Assembly (NCBI GenBank): GCA_025618425.1
Contig: CM046838.1
Span: 10,589,752 to 10,653,751, forward strand
DNA length: 64,000 nucleotides
Origin: Heliocidaris tuberculata
Taxonomy: Eukaryota > Echinodermata > Echinoidea > Camarodonta > Echinometridae
Direction: 5' to 3'
In this document: one piece after another, positions 1-11,873 of the stretch
Position numbering within the stretch: the first letter of the stretch is position 1
Layout: the number at the start of each line of letters is the position of its first letter
Translations under genes and position numbers: made by a program
Notes under the pieces: generated by a model
Seen by the model: the letters and a program-made list of their open reading frames with translations, nothing else
What the model was told of the DNA's origin: nothing
The model's database searches: none

Positions 1-723
1 CCCCGGCCGTGACCAAAAATAAAAAATAAAATAAAAATCGCCGCACATGTTGTTGAGACAGAATTTGGAAAACCAACTTGTTATTCCAATAATTATTGAC
101 CAATTGACCTTTTATTCACAGTAGGAAATACTGAAGACAATCAAAATGCTCTATAGCATATCATACCCCGAAAGATACCTTTATCATGTTTATGCTCGAG
201 GCCCCTTGCTTTTAATTTACTTCAGATGACCTATTCAATTTTTTACTACCAATCCATCATTTCCCCCTATAGGACATGAAATGATAAAATGATGAGAAGC
301 CGTTTGGTTTCCCTTTCTTCTCACGTTTCATCATGAATGATTTATGAATGACTTTGATAGCATCTCTAAGAATGATGGGCAAATCTATGTCCTTCAAAAA
401 CAAATAAATAACTCAAGAGGCGGATAATGTCAATGACCATATGCAATGCTCGAGGACGAACATATCTAAGGAAAAAGAAAGTAGGTATTATAACATGACT
501 TTTCCTACTTTCTACATACTACATTCAGAATTCATTATCATCATCATATTAATATTAATTGTAATTTGGACTATGTAGCTTTGCCAGGGACAAGCGCTCC
601 TACAAGCTCTGCTTCTTTGCTGGTCTCTGTTTTCATTCTCATTTTCATATAATTAATCTATTGTAGTCTTCACTGTTGTTGTTCTATTCTTACAACTCAA
701 ACGTCAATGCTCTTTATTTTGCT

Positions 724-727
<4 letters not shown>
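1..727. other. Intergenic, no recognised feature
   Basis: AT-rich single-copy-looking DNA. I see no open frame with family resemblance, no splice-like exon and no inverted repeat that stands out. Confidence 0.5.

Positions 728-768
<41 letters not shown>
728..768. repeat. (TA)n microsatellite
   Basis: About 20 uninterrupted TA dinucleotides, read directly. Confidence 0.95.
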
Positions 769-771
<3 letters not shown>

Positions 772-1242
772 AATTCTGCACTTAGTTTCGTTGTCAATTA
801 TTTTTTTATATTGTTAATTACACAATAGTTATTGTTCTATAATTTGTAAAATAAAAATGAAATGAAATAAAATCTAAATCTGAATGAGAATCTGAACCTA
901 AATTGAATTTAGACGGGATGCAAAAAAAAGAATCTAAAGAAAATTTGCCAACGGTGGCCTTTATCAATACTTGGATTTCCACGACATCGGATGATTATTC
1001 TGGAGACGGAAAGTCGAAAGACAACAGGAGGGTAGAAAAAATTACTGTTTTAAAGAATAACAACCACAGAAACAACAACAACAACAAAATAAAACATGTG
1101 AGAGTGTTGTTGTGGCTGAAAACTGCAGTATCACACAACTGTGGTATGAAGAGAGAAACAAGAGAGAAAATAATGTATGGGAGTGAGTGTCTGGATAAAT
1201 CTTGGGAGGGTCATGGTAAAGGTGATGGAGTAATAGAAGTAA

Positions 1243-1379
1243 GGGCCCTGTTTCATAAAACTTTCCATCAATGACAAGTTGCAATAACTGTTATAAGCTA
1301 CTGAAATCCTTGCATCTGATTGGCTGAGAGCAAATTTGTCGCTAAAAATCACCGACAAGACACTATGAAACGCCCCCCA
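1243..1379 (+). mobile_element. MITE family A, copy 1
   Basis: A ~137-bp element with imperfect terminal inverted repeats: the left end reads GGGCCCTGTTTCATA and the right end, reverse-complemented, reads GGGGGGCGTTTCATAG. The core contains GATTGGCTGAGAGCAAATTT, shared with the copies at 13097-13243 and 17325-17462. There is no coding capacity. A short minus-strand frame across it is not a gene. The element is a non-autonomous DNA transposon by structure; the superfamily is unknown because no clear target duplication was found. Confidence 0.75.
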
Positions 1380-2253
1380 GGAGATGCCAAGAGACAGTGA
1401 CAGAGAGACTACAAACAGTCGAATGAAAAACATAGTGGGATGGAAACACAAATATTTATAATAGCATGGAATTAAGCTAAAGATAAGTACGAATAGAGGT
1501 GAACGAGAGCAGGGGAGGACAGGAAGAGAGAAAGAGAAGGACAGATAGAGGACAATATCATGATAGAAAATAATTTTATGGATAGGTACGTTAGCATTAG
1601 TGGTATTAGGAAAGTGGTGGAAGTGCTTATTACGTCAACGCAATGTCGAAATGTTTAGTGTAATGATGCATATGCAACCATGGAAATCAATCATGACCTC
1701 AAAGAAACAAAAAGAAATTTCACAGCCATTCAGAATAATGCATCTGAATCTACGTCATTACTTTCTGTTTTAACGAGATAGGCTGAAAAGGGGTACTTTA
1801 TGCTTTTACGTATGTGGGTATACATGGTTAATGTGATGTGGGCGTGGGATGAGGGGATTCAGAAATCATTTTGAAAAGCGCTTATCATTGGAGTGCTTAT
1901 TAAAGAAAATATAGATTACTTCTCAATAATATTATTTGGAAGTTCTGTCACCATCTTGGAAAAAAATATCCAGTAAGCATACTCATTACCCGCAGAACAA
2001 AGAGCCCAGGCCACTGGGGTAGTATTGACAAGGTGATTTACTTGGGGTGGTTATTCACATTCGACAAGATGTAACTAAACTACCTTCTAAAGAAAGAAAT
2101 ATGGAAACTTATAACTAGTGGCGTTGCGTTGGTCTAGCCATTGAGGGGGGCAGTGGCGCATTGTGAGGGGGCACACACTGGTCTTACTCGGTGGATGAAA
2201 ATACCAATTAAAGAAAACCACCAATGAGCGGAAGGATCTCCCCTACTCATTCA
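1380..2253. other. Intergenic, no recognised feature
   Basis: No gene seen. A GAGGGGGG-CAGTGGCGCATT stretch near 2145-2170 resembles the end of the hAT-like elements found further on, but no partner end was located. Confidence 0.4.
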
Positions 2254-2296
2254 CCCCCCCCCCCCCCCCGTTCTCTCCCATTCCATTTTCTCTCTC

Positions 2297-2352
<56 letters not shown>
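2254..2352. repeat. Poly-C followed by (CT)n
   Basis: Sixteen C residues (2254-2269), then a short spacer and a CT array from about 2289 to 2352. Low complexity; frames across it on either strand are artefacts. Confidence 0.95.
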
Positions 2353-2359
<7 letters not shown>

Positions 2360-2850
2360 TATTTTTACGTCATTTGATGGGGGAAAGTGCCCCCGTGGCT
2401 TATCAAACGCCCATTTGGCTATCTCGAGAGAGGTAATCACGACGCAAGAAAATCATTCATAGATTCATATCAAACTAAGTTTCGGCTCAGCAATAAGACC
2501 AATGAATTCAAATATTTGCCCCATTTCAAAAGATCATTATGATTTTGGACGGGCGATTTATGTCATTTCAAGCCCCAGTTAAAACAAGAACGCATTAAGA
2601 AACAGTCATCAAAATGATTGTCCGTCTAAAGAAGCCAGTCTCAGAAATTAAAATGGAAATGGCCAGGGGACGGCTTGAAATGCTTTTTAGATGCATTCCT
2701 GATCGAAATGTGACCTCGTTGAGCTTTAATGACCCATTTTATTCCCGTGAGGATTCAAAGGATCTGCCATCCGTTATTTTGTCTTGCGTGGTACCATGAT
2801 GATACCGCTATTGTCTTCTCTGATCGGAGAGTAGTGCATGTTAAGATTTA
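2353..2850. other. Intergenic, no recognised feature
   Basis: Mixed-composition DNA with a short open frame (2614-2799) that resembles no protein I know. Nothing else seen. Confidence 0.4.
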
Positions 2851-2875
2851 ACAAACAAACAAACAAACAAACAAA
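2851..2875. repeat. (ACAA)n microsatellite
   Basis: Six tandem ACAA units. Confidence 0.9.
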
Positions 2876-2887
2876 GTGCGCACTGTA

Positions 2888-3345
2888 AAATGAAAGAAAG
2901 ATGGATTTCAGCTTTATGAGAAAGGATATTTAAGGGTTCGAGGGGAGATAGCAAGGGTAAGATACTTTGAGATAAAAAAGAAAGGGATGGGGATACATCC
3001 CACTTTACAAGGCGAGGGAAGAGAGAAAGAGATAGAGAGAGAAAGTGAGAGTGAAATAGAGGAAGAAAGAAAGACAGAAAGGGGAGAGGGAAAGAGGTAT
3101 TTAACAAAATGACGGAGAGAGATATAAAAGGGAAGGGGGAAAGAGAGGGAGAGATATAGAAAAGCATAGCAGAGAGAGAGGGGATGAAAAGAGATTTGGA
3201 GTAAAAATAGAAAGATAGAAAGAGAACGAGAGAGAGAGTGGAATAGATGTAAAGAGGGAGAGAGAGAGAGTGAGACAGACGGGGATAAGAACATAGACGA
3301 TGGATGACAGAGAGAGAAAGAAAGAAATAGAGAAAGGTAATCCTT
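2888..3345. repeat. Long purine-rich (GA/GGGA) tract
   Basis: About 450 bp in which the plus strand is almost entirely purine, made of interrupted GA, GAAA and GGAGA words. Long minus-strand frames rich in Ser/Leu/Phe are the translation of the complementary pyrimidine strand. Similar tracts lie at 27228-27572 and 37845-38125. Confidence 0.85.
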
Positions 3346-4205
3346 TTGTTATTCATCGATTCTTGCAACAGTCTCAGTGGGGCCTACTCAACATCAATAT
3401 TTATTCCAATGTAGATAAACGAAACACGTTTCAACAACTTGCCTGCTCGCTAAGTTCACATCATACACAGATCGCATAACAAGAGAACAGTCAGTAACAC
3501 AAAATGAAAGCACAAAATATGTAATAACAATGATATTCCTTTTCCATACTTCATGGGTTTTCCCTAAATTGGCTCCTCCTAAAGTGGATCTTAATATATT
3601 TTTAATTCAGCTTGTTTGAGTCAATTCTCATACAACTTTACTTCTGCAACACGTTTTTAACCATAGAATATAGGTTCAAACATACAACACAAAAATGTAG
3701 GTTTCTCCATTTGGAATAGAGTAAAATATGAAGGTTATAAAAATAAAATGGCAACACTTTGTTTAAAACTAATTCTCCTTTTTTCCTGTATAGCTTAAAA
3801 TCAAATGAAATTTGTGTTTAATTTGGTTGCAATTATTTACTACTTTTTCTCTTTCATTTTACTTTAAAACATACTAATTGTAGTTTATCATAGTTGGATG
3901 GTGGCACAGTAAGTTTTTAGATAATGATTGAACACTTTATTTTGTAATAGTATCACATGATGCAGTATGATTATCAGAATACACCAGTCCCTTTAAATGT
4001 ACAAGCGATGATGTGTGATGACTTTTTTGATTACTTCCCGATTGCTCTTATCAAAGGGTATTATAAACTACTCCTGAAGCTGATTGTCTGATCCCGAGGT
4101 AACCAGCTTATCCGAGATATTAACCAACATGATTTGCACTTAAAGAGCTTCTACGTCCATACTTACTCCCATCCTCCCCGAATATCCAATTACTCCCCCT
4201 CACCA
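3346..4205. other. Intergenic, no recognised feature
   Basis: AT-rich. A CAGTCCCTTTAA near 3985-3997 looks like one end of a TTAA-flanked element, but I did not find the other end. Confidence 0.35.
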
Positions 4206-4268
4206 CCCCCCCCCCCCCCCACACACACACACACACACACACGCACACACACACATACACACACATAC
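4206..4268. repeat. Poly-C followed by (CA)n
   Basis: About 15 C residues run directly into a CA array with a few interruptions (CG, CATA). Confidence 0.95.
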
Positions 4269-4640
4269 CTTATTTATGCGCTTCGTTGAGCTGTCTGCCG
4301 GTATAATAAGACTGGACTCCGTTTTACCTCACCACGGCCTCGAAGCATCAGTGAGTGTTTACACACAATTCTTCATTGCCTAATGATCCTTAGCGTGAGA
4401 ATATTAAGGCGAATATTTGCCAAGCGGGATTGGCATACTGATCGGCAGGCAATCAGAGTCAAGTGTCGTTAGAACCGCCTCCATGCAGAGAGAAAGGAAC
4501 ATCTGCTACCGCTAGAATGCATAGCTCCTATTAACTCACCTGTGATGCTAGCTAAGAATAGCCTCTCAAAGTATGGACCTAAACGTCCTAAAGTTAAAGA
4601 TATTTTCCTTAAGACGAATAAGTGATTGGTTTAAGACTGT

Positions 4641-4757
4641 TTGATTGATTGATTGATTGATTAATACTGATTTATTAATTTATTGATTAAAAGATTGGTT
4701 AATCTGTTTGATTGAATCTTATTGAATTTGTTTTAGGTTTAGGTTAGGTTTTAGGTT
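4641..4757. repeat. (GATT)n and TTTAGG-like short repeats
   Basis: Five to six GATT units at 4641-4662, then degenerate TTGATT words. At 4731-4757 there are several TTTAGGTTAGG words resembling degenerate telomeric repeats. Confidence 0.7.
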
Positions 4758-4807
4758 GATGATTTATTTTACCAGACTACTAAGAAAGCATGTGTATGCT
4801 TGTAAGT

Positions 4808-4963
4808 AAGCAACCAGGGGACCGACGGTTTTAAGTCCTCTCCGAGGGACTTGGTAATGAGGATTAATGCCTTACCAAAGGGCACTAGAGCATCTACTTG
4901 GTTTCGAACCCGGGTCCTCCCAGTTACGAGACCACTGCTCTACCACTAAGTCATCGCGCCTCA
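4808..4963 (-). mobile_element. tRNA-derived SINE, copy 1
   Basis: On the minus strand it begins with a tRNA-like head, GGCGCGATGACTTAGTGGTA, containing an A-box-like segment, and has a perfect B box GGGTTCGAAACC (4911-4900). The body shares phrases such as CTTTAAGTCC and CCGAGAGAC with the copy at 21074-21200. It is judged a SINE rather than a tRNA gene because the anticodon arm does not pair cleanly, the B box is followed by non-tRNA sequence, and related copies occur nearby. Confidence 0.7.
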
Positions 4964-5169
4964 GATTTGTGGATTGGTTGATTGAAATTTGATATCTCAA
5001 TTAATTTCTGTATAAGAAATGATCTTTCCACCGACACTTGCTGCTCATATTGTTATCATGATGGTTATACCACGGGGTTTACGTCACTGCTCAAAACAAT
5101 GATTACTGTTTGATTCAACTAAAAAAGATTCTGCGTTTTGCCCCTATACCTACCCCCTCCTTCCCCTCC

Positions 5170-5330
5170 CCTCCACCCCCCCCCCCTCTCTCTCTCTCTC
5201 TCCCACACACACACACACACACCCACAAGTCCATATATACACCCATTACCCTTAACTCACTCTCTTCGTCCCCCTCACCCTCCCTCCCCCCCCCCCCCAC
5301 CTCTTCGCCCCCTCCCCCCCCCCCCCCCTT
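5170..5330. repeat. Pyrimidine/CA low-complexity cluster
   Basis: Poly-C, (CT)n, (CA)n, then two more poly-C runs around 5286-5328. Overlapping frames here (Pro/Ser/Thr-rich or Gly/Glu-rich) are artefacts. Confidence 0.9.
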
Positions 5331-5483
5331 CCACCCATCAAACACACAAGGCCGTGTCTTCCACAACGTGACGGGATACTGCTAACCTAAAATCATTCAG
5401 TCAATGACCGAAATCACCCATGAAGGACACAGACTTGCGATGCTCAACATGCCCGACAAAATGTGTTTATTTGACAGCGAAGA

Positions 5484-5507
5484 ACTGTCATGCACGTGCA
5501 TGACAGT
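5484..5507. repeat. 24-bp perfect palindrome with a CACGTG centre
   Basis: The two 12-base halves are exact reverse complements, meeting at the E-box CACGTG. It sits alone in otherwise unremarkable DNA. Confidence 0.85.
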
Positions 5508-6791
5508 CAAACATTTAGCGGCGCCAAGTAGACGTCTTAAGCAGGAAAATCATGATCGTTAAGGGATGTCTGGGAGACACTTTAGATATAATTCGGTTAC
5601 AACGTCAGATATCTTGTAAATTTTATCAAGGTGGTATACTGTATAAGAGGCAGACAATGAAACGAAGCCACACAAAATAGGCTTATGAGATTAAAAGCTG
5701 CTATTTCAAAATTCTCTGTTTTAATCTCATTTATTTACCCTGAGATGATATTAACAGATTCTTAATTCAAAATTCAGGCAAAGTTATGTTAGAGCTACAT
5801 GTACATGTATATATAAAATTGGTTCGATACGGTTGTTGTATAAATCAAATTAAGTTTTCCTTTTTGTCGGGTATGAACACATAACGTGATAGTATCAGTT
5901 AATTAATACTAACTACTATCAGATTAGTAACCAACAGGTAAATGCCGCTGCCAGAAAAAGGTTTTGCATGGAAAATTCCTATGTTTTTACGAGCAAAAGT
6001 TTTACAATTATAGCTTTAAACATCATTATTTACACAGGGGAAATGTGTTTTATCATATAGCTTTCTTTGAATATTTCAAATCTACCCGTATTACCATTTC
6101 TTCTCATTAGGGAAAGATAATTAATAAAGAACCGACATTGTTAGAAGAGAAGCTGAAAAGGTGACGGGGTCAACTTCACTTTACATATCGAATGCCGGCG
6201 ACATCAGCACTTAACAATATGACATCTTCTATCACCTTCCAAATATCTTAAGTGCTTTTAGCAAAATGTCAGCTTGTCAAAGCAAGTGACGCGACAATAT
6301 TGCCAAGCTGCAATGGTCATTTGGTATGCGGTGTGATCTGTCGTATGTCCATACGTTAAATAAAGCCGGCGGTTCGCAATCATTAAAGGGTCTTTCAGCA
6401 TTCGGAAGGATTAAATAACAGTCCTCGTCCTTCTATGTGAGCTCTTCCTGAGATTTGTGAAATTCTATTTTGGCTTATTTGTATACATCCAAGAATGATT
6501 AAGGGGTATATAGCCACAAATTTGCACTTTCATTTTCATGGTATTGACATATTCCAATTTTACACTGTCACATCTGTGACACGACTTGGTTATAAAGTGA
6601 ATTCAATTCCTTATGTACATTCATTTGCATCCTAGAAAATATAAAGTAGAATGAAAACATTAAGATTTTTTTTTTTCCTTTAGTGATAAAAAATATTCAC
6701 TTTTTTAAAGAACACTCTTAAATGCTTTCTGAAGATTTCTGAAGAGGTGAATAAATCTTGGCTATATAAATATCTTCATGATATAAGGTAA
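5508..6791. other. Intergenic, no gene recognised
   Basis: AT-rich, with one short ACATGTACATGTA word near 5800. The stretch around 6260-6440 has more even base composition and few simple repeats, which may mark a conserved non-coding block, but nothing proves it. Confidence 0.35.
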
Positions 6792-7779
6792 CCCCCCCCC
6801 CCCCCTCCGATGAATGCATAGCCCCCGATTCGAGTACATGAATTGTTCAAATAATTAATGATGAAAGTATTCATAGTGATTAACACAAATTTATTACCTT
6901 TTACTTCTTCACATATTTTTCAAATTATAAAGAGCTAAGTAAACATTTATGCAATCACAGTCTCTTGTGACTCGTTTGATGCAATAGAGTCCAATATGAA
7001 TTAGTATTAGTTCAAAAGACGTGACGTGATATGGACCTCATCTATGCATCTACAGTTTACAAATATTTACACCATATAGGCCAAGTAGTTTTTTTTTAAT
7101 ACTGTCCAACATTTAAAAGACAAAAAAGTCAGTCGAAATTTTTGTCAAAGGAAGAAACACAGATTAAAATATTTTTAAAAGAAAGATCAAATAAGATATG
7201 CCGTTTGTTTTATTTCAAAGAAAATTATCAAAACGTTAATAATCTACTTGACAATAAATCTAAAACAAAATATAAAGTTCTTACAGGCTGAAGTACAGTT
7301 TTTTGCTTGAATTCTCCCCTAATGTTTTCTCACCGATACAAAATAAACCCATGCATGCACAATTCAAGCAAAGCACAATAACAATGAAAAAAAAAGCATG
7401 CACTTTAATAGTGCTCAAAGAAGTATCTTGAAGAACACTTTAAATGCACTGACAGATCTTAACGTGGTTCGTCTTTCACATGTTTAATGAAATAATGTAG
7501 CACGGAGGGAAAGTTGAGGATGGCGGTTGTGAATTAGGAGGGTAGATATGTAATGAAGGCGTAAGCGAAACCCCAGTAGTTCGGTCACTGGTCTATTTTG
7601 AGAGCTAGGGAATGCCGCCATGTAATGCAATGCGCGAAAGACATGAAAGACGGACTGCTGAAAATATATATATATACTGGCATAAAGAGGAAGAGATGTA
7701 CATCTGACTGATGAACAGACATTAAGACGGGTCAGGCTACACAGGGGCGTATATATCATGGTGGTATGAAGCAGATTCA
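6792..7779. other. Poly-C then AT-rich intergenic DNA
   Basis: Fourteen C residues at 6792-6805. The rest is AT-rich with a (TA)n of about 14 bp near 7664. No supported gene; the minus-strand frame at 7484-7813 begins in the adjacent CA/C repeat. Confidence 0.5.
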
Positions 7780-7816
7780 CCCCCACCCCCCCCCCCCCTA
7801 CACACACACACACACC
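7780..7816. repeat. Poly-C followed by (CA)n
   Basis: C-rich run with one A interruption, then eight CA units. Confidence 0.95.
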
Positions 7817-8534
7817 TTCCCCCTCTCATTCTGAGTCCTTTTATCTCACTTTGTTATTTAAAGTAAGTATGTGAATAATTCTGTATGCACAGCAACTTTT
7901 TCGCTTTCTCGCTATGATATAAATCATATTAATGAACAGAAATTGCATGGCGGTGACTACTTCTGATTAACGTTTTGAGCTGCGTCATTAGAAAGCTATT
8001 CAAAGGTAGATTCCATTAATAATTTGTTTTCAAGTCATGTATCACAATGAAAGAAGTGAAATAGCTTTAAGTCTACGTGCTCCACTTTATATGCTTGAAA
8101 AAAAATCAAATCATCCTCAATGATTTATACCCATTAACCCGTTTTTGATATTTCAAAGTGGGGCATGCGCCCAATATAGCTCCCTTAATGGATTTATTTT
8201 TTTTAAGTGGAATCGAAAATTGTTTCGAAGCTGATGTAGATCAGTGATAATTTTATAGGAGTGCAGATGTTATTATATTTAAATGTGTATATATAGGTAA
8301 AGTGGGCGGAATTAATGGAATAGGATCTAATGAAGTGGGAAGAATAGAATTCTCTCCCAGCTTGCCTATCTTGAGCATCCAGTGACTTGGCGTCTGGTTG
8401 CACTCTCCATCGTCCCATCGAACAGAAAGAGGGAAAGAAATTAAGTCAAAGAAAAATACAATTATTTTTTTATCGTTATGTCTCATGAAATCTAAATCCT
8501 CCTTGCTCGGTCTCTCACCGAGTTCACTTTGAAT

Positions 8535-8579
8535 TTGTTTTGTTTTGTTTTGTTTTGTTTTTGTTTTGTTTTGTTTTTT
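8535..8579. repeat. (GTTTT)n pentanucleotide repeat
   Basis: Eight to nine units of GTTTT with one expanded unit. Confidence 0.95.
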
Positions 8580-9968
8580 CATTCGTACTTTTATGCCAGT
8601 GAAGTTTGTGCAGTTCTGCAGTTCTTACGTATCCTCGAAATAATAAAAAAATAAAAATCCTCCCCTGCTTAGACTCTCCCCTCTTAGAGTTCAACTAGAG
8701 TTTGGTTTTAATTCATATTATGCCTTCACACTAATTTGTAAATATCTGCACTAAATGCTGGTATTACCTTTGATTAACGAGCGTCATTTAAAATAAACTA
8801 AACCAATAAAAAAAAACTTAGTTTTTAGAAATCACTTTTGGAGTTCTGAATTGTAGCATGATTCTTTTATAATGTAATTTACGAAAGCTGTTTTGAAATT
8901 TGCATTTACAAAAAAGGAGGACCATGCAGAAGTGGAGCTCCATGATAAGAAACGTTTGACAGTGGAGAATTTTAGGATTTATAGTACTCGACAACGATTG
9001 ATATATGTTTTTGTTTTTTTTTTCATTACAGGCTTATTTTGAAAAAGAGTATCTCCAAAAAGTTCAGGAGAAATTTGTTATCGATGCATAGTATACTTGT
9101 TGGAATGTTCTTGAAAATGTCGCGCAAAAAGTGTTATAAACGTTTAGACTGCATGAAATATAATGAACTTATACACTCTCTGCCTTTTTATCCATACGGA
9201 AATCACTTATAACCTTTAATCAATCCATTACATTACATTGTGGTTTAATATCTACTCTAGATTACAGTGTTCATAATAGGCGAAAATAATAGACGAAAAA
9301 GCATAAAAACATAATAATGCAGAAAGAATTCTTTTCTTCCTCTCGTGATGATTTCAGTGGTTCCGGCGGGCCACGAGAGGAAAGTGTCCAACGAGGTCTG
9401 CTCAATTATGATACACACGTGAATACAAAAGTTATAACTTGCCGTCGATGAAACTTCAACAACAAAAAAAATGTCTTTTTTAGATTATCGGTGATTTTTT
9501 TTCAGACAAAAGCCCCTTCCCCCCCCCCCCCCCCCCCTCCTTCCTCGGACCGAAGAATTCTGGATCCGCCGCTAGAATCTGCAATCGTTTCAACATGACC
9601 AGTCTGGGCTTTACGACATGGATTTACTGCGTCGCCGTTTGTTATCACATAATCTGGTACCGTAAACCTGATATGGCCAGATATAACGACTGCGCGCTAT
9701 ATTCTCAAGTTACTTCGAACTGATTTACAGCTTCACCTTGACCAAGTGTCTTCGAACATCAGATATCATGAAAGTCAATAGGGGATCTACTCTTATTGCT
9801 TTGTACACAGAATAAAGACAACGGTGGGGTGAACAATAACATGCAATAAACTCTATTCCTTCCACTTCTCTGGTCTCTCCAAATGCATGCACTCTATGAA
9901 AGGGAATAGGTTAATTTCAACCAATGGCATTATGTGTTCGACAAAATGAAAGATTGGTCATTCGGACC
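8580..9968. other. Intergenic, with a poly-C run
   Basis: No gene seen. A 19-base poly-C lies at 9519-9537. It is followed by TTCTGGATCCGCCGCTAG, which resembles the right end of hAT-like elements; a matching left end was not convincingly found. Confidence 0.45.
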
Positions 9969-10204
9969 CACACGCGTACCGAGGGGGTGGTTTGGGGTGT
10001 TCAAACACCCCCCCCCCCCCCCTTTGACAAAAGGGGGAGTTTTAGGTGTTATTTGAAGTTCCTTTTGGTGTTATTTGAAGTTAAAACACCCTCTTTGGAT
10101 GTTAAAACTCCCCCCTTTAGAATACCTGATAACTTTTTTTTTTACTTGTCAGAAATTTTTGGAGTAAAAAACACCCCCCTTAAAAAATCATGGGTACGCC
10201 AATG
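9969..10204. mobile_element. hAT-like non-autonomous element with 8-bp TSD
   Basis: A 236-bp element flanked by identical 8-bp copies of TTCGGACC at 9961-9968 and 10205-10212. Ends are weak inverted repeats (CACACGCGTACCGAGG at left; CATTGGCGTACCCATG as the reverse complement at right). The interior has poly-C and repeated phrases such as GGTGTTATTTGAAGTT. An 8-bp duplication with CA...TG ends and a GCGTACC motif fits the hAT superfamily. It has no coding capacity. Confidence 0.75.
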
Positions 10205-10212
10205 TTCGGACC

Positions 10213-10488
10213 AAGAAGAAGAAGAAGAAGAAGAAGAAGAAGAAGAAGAAGAAGAAGAAGAAGAAGAAGAAGAAGAAGAAGAAGAAGAAGAAGAAGAAGA
10301 AGAAGAAGAAGAAGAAGAAGAAGAAGAAGAAGAAGAAGAAGAAGAAGAAGAAGAAGAAGAAGAAGAAGAAGAAGAAGAAGAAGAAGAAGAAGAAGAAGAA
10401 GAAGAAGAAGAAGAAGAAGAAGAAGAAGAAGAAGAAGAAGAAGAAGAAGAAGAAGAAGAAGAAGAAGAAGAAGAAGAAGAAGAAGAAA
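10213..10488. repeat. Pure (GAA/AAG)n array, about 92 units
   Basis: An uninterrupted trinucleotide array of 276 bp that starts at the first base after the right target duplication of the neighbouring hAT-like element. Open frames give poly-Glu, poly-Arg, poly-Ser or poly-Phe and are not genes. Confidence 0.98.
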
Positions 10489-11276
10489 GGAGCATTTCGT
10501 CTAGTAATCATAGGAAACAGATTTTAACCAAGATAAATTATATCGTTAGCCAGGAAGTTTGAAGAAACCGCCGCTACATATGCTTTTTCTTTGCATCGCA
10601 GGCACATATTTCCAGGCTTTTTCTCTTGACCCCCACCACCATGACCACCCCATTAAATGTTCCAACATCCCGTTTTCATTAGCGTAGATACTGAGGAAAC
10701 TAAAAACAAAACAACACCGAACTCTGATGGATATTTCGTTTTTAGGGTTGTCGGAGAAAAAGAGGTTATTGAAAATTATTCCTGAATTTTCGATATCAGT
10801 TAGTATTTGTATTCATTGGCATAGATACTATGAGGTTGGGGCGATTTCGTTTTCAGAGTCTTGTTGAAGCATTCATAGTTATTACAATTTATTCCTGAAA
10901 TTTCTTTATCACTTAATGCATTAAAATATTTACATGATGTCAGATTCTAATATTTGATAAAAACGATGAAAATAAACAAATTTACTACAACAACGCGTTA
11001 GCAAAGACTTTCAAGAAATCAACCATTGAAAGGCAACTTCATTACCCTATTGTACTACCTATAGAAATTATTATTATTATTATGTAACGTGTCATTGTAA
11101 TGTTCGCACCTTTCGAAGATGATGTAACTGAAATTGAAATTACCTTAGGTTGATTTTTTTTTAAGTTTTGCGATCGTGTTCCATAACATACCCCCCCCCC
11201 CCTATCCAGTTCCTTAAAAAAAAAAAGCTAGAGCGAAAAAGCGGGGGAAGTGAGAGAAAAAAGCCTAAAAAGGCAC
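10489..11276. other. Intergenic, no recognised feature
   Basis: AT-rich, with a short (ATT)n around 11070-11085 and a poly-C near 11190-11202. No gene seen. Confidence 0.4.
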
Positions 11277-11873
11277 TACGAGCCCTTATCTTTCTCTCAA
11301 AATTTGCTAAAACGTAAAAGTTTTCGCGCTTCGTGAGGGAAGGGGGAAATAACTCCCCCTCCCTGCACCACCCCTCTTACATACAGTGCAATATTGCGTC
11401 CAAATAACTGAAAAGCAGTCAGGGCGTCGAACTATAACTTTCCGCCTAAAAATTTGTTTGCTACGAGCCGTTATCTTTCTCTCATTTTTACTAAAACGTC
11501 AGAGATTTCGCGCTTCGCGCGGGAAGGGGGAAACTCCTCCTCCTCCCCCCCCCCCCTTCTCTGCACCCACTGCTGTTACATACGTGCAGTACTGCGTCCA
11601 AATAATTGAAAAGCAGTCCGGGCGTCGAACTAACTTTCCGCCTAAAAAAAGGGTGCTCCGAGCCGTTATCTTTCTCTCAATTTTGCTATAAAACATCAGA
11701 GCTTTCGCCCTTCGCGCGGTAGGGGGGAACTCCCCCTTCCCTGCACCCATCCCCTCCCCCGGGAGCACGCTTCGCGTGCTCACAACCGCCCCCTAAAATG
11801 AAATCCTTGCTACGCGGTTGGATCCTTCACGTCTGCCCCCCCCCCCTATTGAAAAATCCTGGCTACGCCACTG
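11277..11873. mobile_element. Repeat element with three ~190-bp tandem units
   Basis: Three head-to-tail units start at about 11277, 11462 and 11657; the third is partial. Each contains GAGCCGTTATCTTTCTCTC, a TTTCGCGCTTCGCGCGGG-like palindromic segment and a poly-C patch. The right end is CCTGGCTACGCCACTG (ending 11873), the end motif seen in hAT-like elements here. The left end was not identified. Non-coding. Confidence 0.6.

Noticed and set aside
2145..2175. CAGTGGCGCATTGTGAGG as the left end of another hAT-like element
   Set aside because: No matching right end or 8-bp duplication could be found downstream.
2888..3345. Overlapping 175- and 126-codon minus-strand frames
   Set aside because: Pyrimidine strand of a GA tract; composition is only Ser, Leu, Phe, Pro.
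4808..4963. A functional tRNA gene on the minus strand
   Set aside because: The B box is perfect, but the anticodon arm does not pair well, there is no clean acceptor-stem partner, and related degraded copies exist. SINE is the better reading.
9924..10562. Long open frames giving poly-Glu, poly-Arg, poly-Ser and poly-Phe
   Set aside because: They are translations of the pure GAA array on both strands; no unique coding sequence flanks them beyond a transposon.
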